A stretch of 64,000 nt of DNA from Flavobacterium sp. H122 (GTDB lineage: Bacteria > Bacteroidota > Bacteroidia > Flavobacteriales > Flavobacteriaceae). The stretch is from assembly GCF_004959765.1 (NCBI RefSeq), contig NZ_SJZD01000004.1, positions 108,424 to 172,423 of the forward strand, written 5' to 3'. The notes beneath the pieces were generated by a model. The model was not told where the DNA came from. It searched no databases and was given only the letters and a program-made list of their open reading frames with translations. The position numbers were made by a program, and so were the translations under genes. Shown piece by piece: positions 1-8,276 of the stretch; within the stretch, counting starts at the first letter, position 1, and every line of letters starts with the position of its first letter.

Positions 1-2993
1 TGGTAAAACCACTTGAAAAAGTTATTTCAAATATAAAAGGAGTCGAACATGTGCATAGCATGGCTATGAATGGGCAGGCCATGATGATTGTCCAATTTTA
101 TGTTGGTGAGGACATCGAACGTTCGTATGTAAAGTTATACGACGAATTGATGAAACATCAAAATATGTTTCTTCAAGGAGTAATGCAGCCTATGGTAAAA
201 ACCCGTTCCATTGATGATGTTCCTATGCTGGGAATTACGCTTTGGAGTGAAAAAATGGATGATTTTGAAATACGCCAGGTTGCTGAAGAGGTAACCTCTG
301 AAATAGAAAAAGTAAAAGATGTAGCCATTACAAAGGAGATTGGCGGAAGAAACCGCGAAGTTAAAGTCGTTTTGGATAAAGATAAAATGGCTGAAAACCG
401 TGTAGACGCATTGGGCATCATGCAAATGATTCAAGCCAATAATGGCAGTGCACAGTCAGGCAGTTTTGTACAGAAAGATGAAGAATTTTTGGTTACAACC
501 GGTCAGTTTCTGGCAACTTCTGAAGATGTGGAAAATCTGGTTGTGGGTGTCAATCAAAACATGCCCGTATATTTAAAACAAGTAGCCACTGTTCAGGACG
601 GTCCTTCTACTCCAAGAAGTTATGTGTCTTTTGGTTACGGAAAAGGAAATGAAAAATTTAGTAAGAATCCATCCGAATATCCTGCGGTTACAATCTCTGT
701 AGCCAAAGTAAAAGGTGCTGATGCCATGAAGATTTCCGAAAAAATCATCTCTCATGTAGAAGAATTGAAACAAAATTTAATTACCGAGGATGTTCATGTT
801 GAAATCACAAGAAATTATGGTGAAACCGCTTCTCATAAAGTAGGAGAATTATTAATGCATTTAGGTGTGGCTATTTTAGCGGTAACCGTTTTGGTTATGC
901 TGGCTATGGGATGGAGAGGCGGATTAGTCGTATTCTTCTCGGTTCCCCTAACCTTTGCACTGACATTGTTCAGTTATTATATGCTGGGGTATACGTTAAA
1001 CCGTATTACATTATTTGCTTTGGTATTTGTAGTGGGTATTGTGGTAGATGACAGTATTATTATTGCCGAAAATATGCACAGGCATTTCAAAATGAAGAAA
1101 TTACCTTTTAAAGATGCGGCAATTTATGCGATTAACGAAGTAGGAAACCCAACCATTTTAGCCACTTTTACAGTAATTGCAGCTATTTTACCAATGGCAT
1201 TCGTATCAGGAATGATGGGACCTTACATGAGTCCGATGCCTATTGGCGCTTCAATCGCCATGCTGTTGTCATTATTTGTTGCTTTAACGGTAACACCGTA
1301 TTTGGGCTATCATTTATTGCATGAGAAAGACGAACAGGAACATAAAGCAGAACAAGGATTGGAAACCAGTTGGATTTATAAAATCTACCAAAAAATGGAA
1401 CAACCTATGCTGGAAAGTTCGGCGAAACGGAATTTAATGTTTGCCATTACCATTTTCTTACTGTTAGGTTCAATCGCGATGTTTTTTACCAAATCGGTTG
1501 CAGTAAAAATGCTTCCGTTTGATAACAAAAATGAATTTCAAATTGTTATCGACATGCCGGAAGGAACTACTTTGGAAAGAACGGCAGTAGTTACAAAAGA
1601 AATAGCACAATATATTGCTACAGTTCCCGAAGTTGTAAATTACCAAAACTATATAGGAACTTCCGCACCTATTACTTTCAACGGTTTGGTTCGTCATTAC
1701 GATATGCGCGGAGGAAGTAACATGGCAGACATTCAGGTTAATCTTTTAGACAAAGGAGAAAGAGATTTGCAAAGTCATGATTTGGCTAAAATAGTACGTC
1801 CGGAAATTCGGAAAATTTCCAAAAAATATGGTGCCAATGTAAAAGTAATCGAAGTACCGCCAGGACCACCCGTTTTATCAACTTTAGTTGCTGAAGTATA
1901 CGGACCAGATTACAAAGAGCAAATCAAAGTGGCACATCAGGTAAAAGATATTTTAAATAACACACAGGATATTGTTGATGTAGATTGGTATGTAGAAGAC
2001 GCACAAACCGAATATAAATTAGAAGTAGACAAAGAAAAAGCAATGCTTAATGGTATCGCTCCACAACAAATTGTGGGCAATCTAACATATTTGCTAAGAG
2101 AAATACCTGTGACAAATTTATATGATGAGCGTTCCAATAATCCTGTAGGCATTGTTTTAGCCTTGGATGACAAAGACAAAACGTCTTTAGATGATTTGAA
2201 AAATCTGAAAATCAAAGGAAACAATGGCAATATTGTACCGGTAAACGATCTAGTTGAAGTCAAAAAAGACACACTACAAAAAACAATTTACAGAAAAGAT
2301 CAAAAACGCGTGGTTTATGTAACTGGTGATATGGCTGGAGCACTGGAAAGCCCTGTATATGCTATTCTGGGAATGGAAGAGAAACTGCAGAAAATGCAAC
2401 TGCCAAAAGGATATGCTGTCAACGAAATGTATATGGACCAACCTGAAAGCGAAAACAATTTTACAGTAAAATGGGATGGTGAATGGCAGATAACACTTGA
2501 AGTATTCCGTGATTTAGGAGCCGCATTTATGATTGTAATCATCATCATTTATATGCTGATTGTAGGCTGGTTCCAAAACTTTAAAACCCCGATAGTTATG
2601 ATGGTAGCCATTCCACTGTCATTAGTTGGAATTGTATTAGGCCACTGGATGCTGGATGCTTATTTTACTGCCACATCGTTCATTGGTATGATTGCATTGG
2701 CAGGAGTTATGGTTCGAAATTCAGTATTACTGATTGACTTCATAGAAATACGACTGAATGATGGTATTCCATTGAAGCAGGCCATTATTGAAGCCGGAGC
2801 GGTAAGAACAACTCCTATCCTATTAACAACAGGTGCAGTTGTTATAGGAGCATCGATTATCTTATTCGATCCAATTTTCCAGGGCTTGGCAATATCATTG
2901 GTAGCCGGTGCAATTGTTTCAACTTTATTGACATTGATTGTTGTACCGTTGATTTATTATATCACTGAAAAGAAAAAATGGGAAAATAACTAA
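1..2993 (+). CDS. RND efflux permease, 5' end outside window
   Basis: Inner-membrane proton-driven efflux permease of the AcrB/HAE superfamily, working with an adaptor and outer-membrane channel not seen here. The frame is open to the left edge (codons from base 3, reading VKPLEKVISNIKGVEHVHS), so the GTG at 51 is not the true start. About 996 residues are visible of a family usually near 1050. Helix 4 carries the paired acidic motif VVDDSIIIAEN. The helix 10 region reads GVMVRNSVLLIDF, with Arg where AcrB has its relay Lys. Two large periplasmic porter regions separate the helix bundles. The stop is followed by a hairpin and two small genes on the same strand. Substrate is unknown; the nearby metal genes make a cation or metal role possible but unproven. 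Confidence 0.93.
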   Translation, partial: VKPLEKVISNIKGVEHVHSMAMNGQAMMIVQFYVGEDIERSYVKLYDELMKHQNMFLQGVMQPMVKTRSIDDVPMLGITLWSEKMDDFEIRQVAEEVTSEIEKVKDVAITKEIGGRNREVKVVLDKDKMAENRVDALGIMQMIQANNGSAQSGSFVQKDEEFLVTTGQFLATSEDVENLVVGVNQNMPVYLKQVATVQDGPSTPRSYVSFGYGKGNEKFSKNPSEYPAVTISVAKVKGADAMKISEKIISHVEELKQNLITEDVHVEITRNYGETASHKVGELLMHLGVAILAVTVLVMLAMGWRGGLVVFFSVPLTFALTLFSYYMLGYTLNRITLFALVFVVGIVVDDSIIIAENMHRHFKMKKLPFKDAAIYAINEVGNPTILATFTVIAAILPMAFVSGMMGPYMSPMPIGASIAMLLSLFVALTVTPYLGYHLLHEKDEQEHKAEQGLETSWIYKIYQKMEQPMLESSAKRNLMFAITIFLLLGSIAMFFTKSVAVKMLPFDNKNEFQIVIDMPEGTTLERTAVVTKEIAQYIATVPEVVNYQNYIGTSAPITFNGLVRHYDMRGGSNMADIQVNLLDKGERDLQSHDLAKIVRPEIRKISKKYGANVKVIEVPPGPPVLSTLVAEVYGPDYKEQIKVAHQVKDILNNTQDIVDVDWYVEDAQTEYKLEVDKEKAMLNGIAPQQIVGNLTYLLREIPVTNLYDERSNNPVGIVLALDDKDKTSLDDLKNLKIKGNNGNIVPVNDLVEVKKDTLQKTIYRKDQKRVVYVTGDMAGALESPVYAILGMEEKLQKMQLPKGYAVNEMYMDQPESENNFTVKWDGEWQITLEVFRDLGAAFMIVIIIIYMLIVGWFQNFKTPIVMMVAIPLSLVGIVLGHWMLDAYFTATSFIGMIALAGVMVRNSVLLIDFIEIRLNDGIPLKQAIIEAGAVRTTPILLTTGAVVIGASIILFDPIFQGLAISLVAGAIVSTLLTLIVVPLIYYITEKKKWENN

Positions 2994-3000
2994 GACCAAC

Positions 3001-3031
3001 ATTCCAGAAGTTTTATAAAACCTTCTGGAAT
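3001..3031 (+). terminator. Intercistronic hairpin after RND permease
   Basis: ATTCCAGAAG (3001-3010) pairs with CTTCTGGAAT (3022-3031) around a short AT loop. An A run rather than a clear T run follows, so it may be a weak terminator or an mRNA-stabilising hairpin between the permease and the next gene. Confidence 0.5.
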
Positions 3032-3045
3032 TTAAAAAAAATAGT

Positions 3046-3354
3046 ATGAAACTAGTCATCATCACAGCTGCAGCTGCCTATACACAAGATATCAAAAATC
3101 TTTTAAAAGCCTCAAACATCATAACGTTTAGCTTTAAAGAAGTTACAGGATATAAAGATGTTTCGAAAGAAAATATTGAAACCAACTGGTTTGGCTCAGA
3201 AACGAATGAAACAGAATCCGTTTTGTTCTATGCCTTCAGCGAGGACACAAAAACGGATCTGCTATTTTCAAATTTTGATGCATTTAATGCTAAGATAAGT
3301 TCAAAGTCTAAAATCCATATTGCTTTATTATCTGTCGAAAAAAATAATTTTTAA
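3046..3354 (+). CDS. Small P-II-like hypothetical protein
   Basis: A 102-residue soluble protein starting MKLVIITAAAAYTQDIKNLL, with no signal peptide or membrane segment. The pattern of beta strand, helix, a loop rich in acidic and Asn residues, then a final strand (IHIALLSVE) resembles the ferredoxin-like fold of P-II/CutA/DUF3240 proteins, some of which sit beside metal RND pumps. That resemblance is by eye only; the classical P-II T-loop signature is not visible. It lies 52 bp after the RND permease and 9 bp before a DUF2892 gene, so the three are probably co-transcribed. A sensory or regulatory role for the pump is inference. Confidence 0.6.
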   Translation: MKLVIITAAAAYTQDIKNLLKASNIITFSFKEVTGYKDVSKENIETNWFGSETNETESVLFYAFSEDTKTDLLFSNFDAFNAKISSKSKIHIALLSVEKNNF

Positions 3355-3363
3355 AAAAATACT

Positions 3364-3549
3364 ATGAAAAACAGAATCATCAGAGCTTTTGCAGGATCGT
3401 TTATCCTGATAAGCTTAACTCTGGGTTATTACATAGACAGCAATTGGTACTGGTTTACAGCTTTTGTAGGTGCAAACTTATTGCAATCGTCTATAACAAA
3501 GTGGTGCTTGCTGGAAACTATTTTAACAAAAATGAGAGTTGAAGACTAA
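3364..3549 (+). CDS. DUF2892-type small membrane protein
   Basis: A 61-residue protein with two hydrophobic segments (about residues 8-22 and 28-44) and the Flavobacteriia-type motif NWYWFTAFVGANLLQSS followed by TKWC. This matches the DUF2892 (YgaP-like transmembrane) family as it occurs as a stand-alone protein in Bacteroidetes. Function is unknown; the family often lies beside rhodanese, thioredoxin or metal-efflux genes, which fits its place 9 bp after the P-II-like gene behind an RND pump. Its stop overlaps the stop of the convergent small gene by 2 bp. Confidence 0.75.
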   Translation: MKNRIIRAFAGSFILISLTLGYYIDSNWYWFTAFVGANLLQSSITKWCLLETILTKMRVED

Positions 3550-3686
3550 CTCTTATCTTCATTAAACTTCTTTAAAATTGCTTTAAGTTGAGCCTTGCGC
3601 TCAACTTTTTGTTTTTGAGCTTTAGCTTCTGCCTTATGCAGTTTATGGTTGTGTTTTTTTATGTTTTGCTGATTTTTACGGCTCAT
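3546..3686 (-). CDS. Tiny Lys-rich hypothetical protein
   Basis: A 46-residue open frame beginning MSRKNQQNIKKHNHKLHKAE and ending KKFNEDKS. It is strongly basic (many Lys, several His and Gln), probably a single helix, with no cysteine or membrane segment. I do not recognise the family. Support comes from context: its ATG overlaps the TGA of the upstream 182-residue gene as ATGA (3683-3686), the usual arrangement for translational coupling, and the frame has no rare-looking content. It ends convergently against the DUF2892 gene with a 3-bp overlap. Nucleic-acid binding is only a guess from its charge. Confidence 0.55.
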   Translation of the reverse strand: MSRKNQQNIKKHNHKLHKAEAKAQKQKVERKAQLKAILKKFNEDKS

Positions 3687-4231
3687 AGGTATTTTCTTTT
3701 GATTTCATCCAAAGACAAATCAGTATAGATTAAATCCTGAATAATCATTTCTCTTAAAATGGTAATATCTGTTTCAAAATATCTGGCCCAATTGCTCAAC
3801 TGCAGAATATTTCGGGCATTTTTTAATCTTTTTTGGGTTTCTTTTGAAGTTCTTAAAACAGCTCTACTGTCATAATCAGGATTATTTCTATGCTGATACA
3901 GAACATCATTCAGACCTCTATCCCACTCTATATAATATAATTTTTCAAATTCATTATCGGGATAAAAATTGTCCCATTCTGCAAAACCAATTTTATCTTT
4001 TTCAGCAGAAATACCTTTATCAGTCAACCTCCATTTACTATTGGCCAATCTCCCCCAGTGATTGGAAAATCTATACATCCCTTTCTGGGTGTAGTAGTAC
4101 TTACTTCCGGAATCACTGATGAAATCAGGAGCTAAATTTTGTATTAATTCTGTACCGACTTCCTCAAACACACAAAATGTTTTTTTGAGCGAATTCATTT
4201 TAGGAAAATATTTTTTTACAGGCTTGTCCAA
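3683..4231 (-). CDS. Conserved-looking hypothetical protein, 182 aa
   Basis: A soluble protein with no signal peptide or membrane segment, rich in Trp and Tyr (SNHWGRLANSKWRLTDKG, IGFAEWDNFYPDN, YYIEWDRGLNDV). The C-terminal half looks helical, with basic stretches around KETQKRLKNARNILQLSNW. I do not recognise a named family. It is transcribed divergently from the TlpA-like gene with a 77-bp shared spacer, and it overlaps the tiny Lys-rich gene by 4 bp. A cytoplasmic role is likely from composition; no catalytic motif is evident. Confidence 0.75.
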   Translation of the reverse strand: MDKPVKKYFPKMNSLKKTFCVFEEVGTELIQNLAPDFISDSGSKYYYTQKGMYRFSNHWGRLANSKWRLTDKGISAEKDKIGFAEWDNFYPDNEFEKLYYIEWDRGLNDVLYQHRNNPDYDSRAVLRTSKETQKRLKNARNILQLSNWARYFETDITILREMIIQDLIYTDLSLDEIKRKYL

Positions 4232-4255
4232 AGAATTAAATAAAATATAAAATTG

Positions 4256-4285
4256 TTTGTAATGTAATGAAATAGATTATTTTTG
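4256..4285 (+). promoter_or_regulatory. Bacteroidetes-type promoter for TlpA-like gene
   Basis: TTTG (4256-4259), an 18-bp spacer and TATTTTTG (4278-4285) match the -33 TTTG and -7 TAnnTTTG consensus. It lies about 23 bp before the ATG at 4309. Confidence 0.55.
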
Positions 4286-4308
4286 CTTTACAAAATTAAT
4301 AAAAACAA

Positions 4309-5040
4309 ATGAAAAGAATTATTGGAATTAGCCTAGCTGTTTTAGCTGTAGGCTGTAATGGAATCATAGGAAACGGATACACTGTTACAGGTGAGATTAA
4401 GGGAATAACAGATGGAACAAATGTTTTTCTTGAAAAACAGGATGAAAACACAGGCATGTCAGTTCCTATTGATACTGTTAAAATTGAAAAAGGAAAATTT
4501 GTATTTGAAGGAGAAACTAAAGAGCCGGGAATTCATGCAGTAAGAATAGATAAAACTCCAGGAGGATTCTTTTTTATCTTGGAAAAAGGAGATATTACTG
4601 CTAAAATAAACAAAGACAGTATAGGTCAGGCAAAACTCGGCGGTACATACAATAACGAAGAGTTAATGAAATTCAACTCTAATATGAAAGGTTTCCAAAA
4701 GCGAATGATGGATTTTCAAAAAAACAACATTGCTAAAATGCAGGAAGCTCAAAAAAGCAATGATAGTGTTGTTATGAACCAGTTAAATAAAGAATATGGT
4801 AAATTACAGGATGAAATGATTGTTGCAAACACAAAATATGTAAATGAAAACCCAAAATCTTTCCTTTCTTTATTATTAGTTCCTTCTTTATTTAATACTC
4901 CTAATGCTGATGTTGTAAAAATTAAAAAATCATTTGAGGCATTGGATAATGATTTAAAAGCGACAACAGCAGGGAAAAAAATTCAAAAACAAGTTGAAGA
5001 ATACGCAAAGGCTATTGAATCTAAAAAAAAAGTGAGCTAG
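4309..5040 (+). CDS. TlpA-family lipoprotein, N-terminal half (DUF4369)
   Basis: The N-terminal 243 residues of a periplasm-facing thiol-disulfide oxidoreductase. Residues 1-16 form a lipoprotein signal with lipobox LAVGC. Residues about 23-110 form a DUF4369 beta domain (YTVTGEIKGI, then GKFVFEGETKEP), followed by a helical linker rich in Lys and Gln. The frame stops at TAG (5038-5040) just after nine A residues, while the expected thioredoxin domain continues at once in the -1 frame. Intact relatives in Bacteroidetes are about 370-380 residues, so this is half of a protein unless the A run is miscounted or slippage occurs. Confidence 0.8.
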   Translation: MKRIIGISLAVLAVGCNGIIGNGYTVTGEIKGITDGTNVFLEKQDENTGMSVPIDTVKIEKGKFVFEGETKEPGIHAVRIDKTPGGFFFILEKGDITAKINKDSIGQAKLGGTYNNEELMKFNSNMKGFQKRMMDFQKNNIAKMQEAQKSNDSVVMNQLNKEYGKLQDEMIVANTKYVNENPKSFLSLLLVPSLFNTPNADVVKIKKSFEALDNDLKATTAGKKIQKQVEEYAKAIESKKKVS

Positions 5041-5453
5041 GAAATAAAGCTCCTGACTTTAGCGCTAACACTCCGGAAGGAAAAACTTTAAGCCTGAAAC
5101 AAGTTTTAGGAAAAGTTACCGTAATTGATTTCTGGGCTTCATGGTGCGGTCCCTGCAGAAAAGAAAATCCAAACGTTGTTAAACTTTACAATGAGTTACA
5201 TCCGAAAGGTTTAAACATCATCGGCGTTTCTTTAGACAAAGATGCAGCAAAATGGAAAGATGCCATTGCAAAAGATAAATTAACATGGAATCATGTATCC
5301 AATTTAAAACATTGGGATGAACCTATTGCCAAAATGTACGGCATAGAAAGTATACCCGCAACGGTAATCCTGGATTCTAAAGGAAATATTGCTGCAAGAA
5401 ATTTATACGGAGAAGAATTGAAAGCCAAAATAATCGAATTATTGTCAAAATAA
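5031..5453 (+). pseudogene. TlpA-family thioredoxin domain, out of frame with its N-terminus
   Basis: This frame has no start codon of its own. It reads SELGNKAPDFSANTPEGK, then FWASWCGPCRKENP with the catalytic CGPC, DKDAAKWKDAI, and the cis-Pro loop GIESIPATVILD, ending LLSK at 5453. It is a full TlpA/ResA-like domain of about 140 residues. One extra A in the run at 5023-5031, or one -1 slip on AAAAAA, fuses it to the DUF4369 half. Whether it is a pseudogene, a slippage product or a sequencing indel cannot be decided from the DNA alone. A strong terminator follows. Confidence 0.8.
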
Positions 5454-5460
5454 TCACCAA

Positions 5461-5498
5461 AAAAGGTCTTAATTAAAATTAAGGCCTTTTTTATTTTA
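5461..5498 (+). terminator. Rho-independent terminator after TlpA gene
   Basis: AAAAGGTCTTAATT pairs with AATTAAGGCCTTTT (one G-T wobble), followed by a T-rich tract. It begins 8 bp after the TAA of the thioredoxin domain. Confidence 0.85.
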
Positions 5499-5547
5499 TT
5501 TAGTACCAATTACTTACAAAAAAGTTTAAAATTATCTTCATTTTTTG

Positions 5548-5578
5548 TTTGTATAAATCAAAAACAGTCCTATATTTG
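5548..5578 (+). promoter_or_regulatory. Promoter of tRNA-Tyr
   Basis: TTTG (5548-5551), exactly 19 bp, then TATATTTG (5571-5578): a full match to the Bacteroidetes vegetative promoter consensus, 33 bp before the mature tRNA 5' end. Confidence 0.8.
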
Positions 5579-5611
5579 CAACCGCTTACAAGCAGTCACA
5601 GTAAAAGTGAT

Positions 5612-5692
5612 GGGGAGATACTCAAGCGGCCAACGAGGACGGACTGTAAATCCGTTGGGAAACCTTCGCAGGTTCGAATCCTGCTCTCCCCA
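5612..5692 (+). tRNA. tRNA-Tyr (anticodon GTA)
   Basis: An 81-nt class II tRNA. The acceptor stem GGGGAGA (5612-5618) pairs with TCTCCCC (5685-5691), with discriminator A at 5692. The anticodon stem ACGGA/TCCGT encloses loop CTGTAAA, giving anticodon GTA at 5646-5648. A long variable arm (TGGGAAACCTTCGCA region) precedes the T loop GGTTCGAATCC. No CCA is encoded. It stands alone between its own promoter and terminator. Confidence 0.97.
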
Positions 5693-5707
5693 CAAGATAA
5701 ATTAAAA

Positions 5708-5741
5708 CCGATAAATCTTAGATTTATCGGTTTTTTCTTTT
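5708..5741 (+). terminator. Terminator of tRNA-Tyr
   Basis: CCGATAAATC (5708-5717), loop TTA, GATTTATCGG (5721-5730), then a run of six T. The hairpin is flanked by A and T runs, so it may also stop minus-strand transcripts from the metal cluster. Confidence 0.9.
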
Positions 5742-5767
5742 TAGATACTTTTGGGAATTAGTGTCTG

Positions 5768-6988
5768 TTAATGGTTATGCCGTTGCCCTGTTCCATTTTT
5801 CAAAATAAATTCACTACTGATTAAATAGGCTCCGGATGTAACAATAACTTCACCTTCTTTTAATCCGGATAAGATTTCAATAGTTTCTTTGTTTTCTTTG
5901 CCCGTTTCCACCATTCGCTGTTCGAAAGTTGTATCATCTGTTTTTACCCAAACTGTTTTCATTTTTTCTAATAAAACGGATGATTTTGGTATTGTCAGAA
6001 CGCTATACATTGTTTTTTTAGGTCGCACATATACCATCATACCCGGTACTAATGTGTTTTTAGAATTGTTTACTCTTATTCTTAGTAACTGAATTTTTTG
6101 TCCTTCCTCTAAAACCGGGTTGTTGTAAACCACCGTCCCTTTATAAATATCATTTGGTGATTCCTGTGTAAATACATCAAATATGTCATTGTTTTCAAAT
6201 TGATCGTTGGCATATATTTGGGTTTCCACCCAAACCTTTTTAAGTCCTGATAACGTAAGTAATACCGTTCCTTCTTCTACATACATTCCTTCTCTGATGA
6301 ATATTTCTGTGGCATAACCTTCCGTTTGAGCATAAAAAGTGATTACCGGAATCATTTTTTTGTTCGAAGCCATCGCTATAATCTGCCTTTCGGAAAGCCC
6401 GTAAAGCAATAATTTGTTTTTGGACGCCAGTAACAACATCTCATTTAAGGAATTACTGGAATCTGTTTCCTGTTTTTTGCGTTCTTCCAAAATGATGTAT
6501 TCTTTTAAGTCTGCAAAAAGTTCTTCGCTGTAAACACTGTATATCGGACTTCCTCTTTTTACAAATTCTCCCAAGGTTCTTACATAGAGTTTATCTATTC
6601 TTCCTTTTACTCTGCTGCTTATCTTTGTAATTTGTTCTTCATCTAACGCAACTGTACCCAATATCGTTGCAACAGAATTAATAGCTCCTGATTTTATAGT
6701 AGCTGTCTTAATTCCTGCTAAAAGCTGCTGTCTGCTGTCAAGAGTCACGAAGTTTCCTTCATGCTTTTGGTGTGAATTCTCAACTTTATCTACTTTAATT
6801 AAAGACATATTACAAACCGGGCACGAACCTGGTGAATTACTCCTGGCACTAGGGTGCATCGGACAGGTGTAATAACTTGTTTCCTCTTGATGTTGAGCAT
6901 GGTCATTGTCTTTATTCTTACATCCTGCCAATGAAATAAGAATGATTATTAAAAAATATAGTATTTTCAGTTTCATCTTAATTTTCAT
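5768..6988 (-). CDS. CusB-like RND adaptor with heavy-metal-binding domain (1)
   Basis: Periplasmic membrane-fusion adaptor of a heavy-metal RND system, linking the inner-membrane pump to the TolC-like channel. Residues 1-23 are a lipoprotein signal with lipobox SLAGC. Residues about 40-70 form a heavy-metal-binding domain with YTCPMHPSARSN and CPVCNMSLIK. The barrel-sandwich, hairpin and beta-barrel regions follow (GRIDKLYVRTLGEFVKRGSP; YVEEGTVLLTLSGLKKVWVE), and the protein ends in a His-rich tail, GQRHNH. It overlaps the preceding adaptor gene by 11 bp, so the two are translationally coupled. It is the last gene of the metal operon. Confidence 0.9.
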   Translation of the reverse strand: MKIKMKLKILYFLIIILISLAGCKNKDNDHAQHQEETSYYTCPMHPSARSNSPGSCPVCNMSLIKVDKVENSHQKHEGNFVTLDSRQQLLAGIKTATIKSGAINSVATILGTVALDEEQITKISSRVKGRIDKLYVRTLGEFVKRGSPIYSVYSEELFADLKEYIILEERKKQETDSSNSLNEMLLLASKNKLLLYGLSERQIIAMASNKKMIPVITFYAQTEGYATEIFIREGMYVEEGTVLLTLSGLKKVWVETQIYANDQFENNDIFDVFTQESPNDIYKGTVVYNNPVLEEGQKIQLLRIRVNNSKNTLVPGMMVYVRPKKTMYSVLTIPKSSVLLEKMKTVWVKTDDTTFEQRMVETGKENKETIEILSGLKEGEVIVTSGAYLISSEFILKNGTGQRHNH

Positions 6989-8276
6989 TTATAAATGTTT
7001 CACTATCTATTAAAAGACCTGCATGTAACGCGATTTCCTCGTCGAATTTCAATCCACCGATGATTTCAACCCTACCATTGATTACCTGTCCTGTACTTAC
7101 TTTTCGCAATTGGAATATCCCTGTTCCTTTGGCAGTACTCCTCTTTTTAACCCACACATAAGAATTCAATCCTGTTTTGTAAACCGCCGATACAGGAACC
7201 TGAAACGTATCAGATAAGCCTATTGGGGTTTCAGCTACAAGCAGTGAATTGATTTTCAATGCGTTTTTAGGATTGGTCAATTCAATTCTTAGTCTGACAA
7301 AACGCTGACCGGCCTCTTCAAATGTTTTCTCTGTTAGTAACAATTTCCCATTTAATGGTCTTTCCGGAAACAACTCCGAAATAATCTTAACTGAACTTTT
7401 GGGTTTAATTTGAGAAACATAATTTGATGAAACCGAAACAATGGCCCAAACCTTTTGCAAATCATTAATACTGAAAAGAATTTCCCCCAGATTTACATAA
7501 TCTCCTTCTTTAATTTGTACGCCTGAGGTGTTGTAATTTTTCCCGGTAACTTTCGGTTCGCTGCCATTCATTCCGCCCATTGAGGGTTCTTGTGTTGTTT
7601 GTGAAGTTTTATCTGCACCGGAAACAGCATTAAAAAAAACATACCCGTCATAAGGACTGAAAACACTGATTGTCCGTTTTACTTTGCGGGTTGCCTCCAA
7701 ATCAGATACCTGACGGTCTGTTAAACCAAAAAGTTTCAGTTTTTGTCTTGATTGTTCAATGAGTGATTTTTCTTGTTCGTTTTTTAACAGAAACAGATGT
7801 TCTTCCTGAAATGTGTTTAATTCTGGACTGTAAATCTCCAGAATTTTTTGGTCTTTGGTTACCCTTTGCAAATTGTAAGCAACGTACAGCTTTTCTATTC
7901 TGCCTCCAAACCTCGCAGCAACGTTTCGATTTCTTGATTTATCAATATCGATGTATCCCTGAGATTTGATATCTTGAGCTGCTGATTGTGACTTCAGTTT
8001 TACTGTTGCCTGTTTTGACAAAACCTGTTTGTTTGGCAATTCTACCTGATCTTTTGCCTCATTGACTTTTAATTCGAGATTCATTTTGCATTTAGGACAG
8101 GTACCGGGTTGGTTGCTTTCAATTTCCGGATGCATCGGACAGGTATAGACCGTTGCTTCATGCTGATGCTGCTCCTCTTTAACCGAATGCTGTGCATGCT
8201 TATCGGTTTTACTGCAAGCTCCTAAAAAAAAGAACAGCAGGACCGCCAGACTATTTAGTTTCATTTTCATACTCAT
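6978..8276 (-). CDS. CusB-like RND adaptor with heavy-metal-binding domain (2)
   Basis: Second adaptor of the same operon, 432 residues. The signal ends in lipobox LGAC, followed by a His-rich stretch (KHAQHSVKEEQHQHEA) and the metal-binding domain YTCPMHPEIESN ... CPKCKMNLELK. The CusB-like body has GGRIEKLYVAYNLQRVTKDQ and VQIKEGDYVNLGEILFSI. A Met/Gly insert (EPSMGGMNGSEPK) may bind metal. The start overlaps the end of the TolC-like gene by 14-26 bp, depending on which of three nearby Met codons is used. It is only broadly similar to the adjacent adaptor, so this is an old duplication or a two-adaptor design rather than a recent copy. Confidence 0.9.
   Translation of the reverse strand: MSMKMKLNSLAVLLFFFLGACSKTDKHAQHSVKEEQHQHEATVYTCPMHPEIESNQPGTCPKCKMNLELKVNEAKDQVELPNKQVLSKQATVKLKSQSAAQDIKSQGYIDIDKSRNRNVAARFGGRIEKLYVAYNLQRVTKDQKILEIYSPELNTFQEEHLFLLKNEQEKSLIEQSRQKLKLFGLTDRQVSDLEATRKVKRTISVFSPYDGYVFFNAVSGADKTSQTTQEPSMGGMNGSEPKVTGKNYNTSGVQIKEGDYVNLGEILFSINDLQKVWAIVSVSSNYVSQIKPKSSVKIISELFPERPLNGKLLLTEKTFEEAGQRFVRLRIELTNPKNALKINSLLVAETPIGLSDTFQVPVSAVYKTGLNSYVWVKKRSTAKGTGIFQLRKVSTGQVINGRVEIIGGLKFDEEIALHAGLLIDSETFINEN

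Noticed and set aside
5549..5761. 70-codon plus-strand open frame
   Set aside because: It runs through the promoter, body and terminator of tRNA-Tyr; the tRNA explains the sequence.
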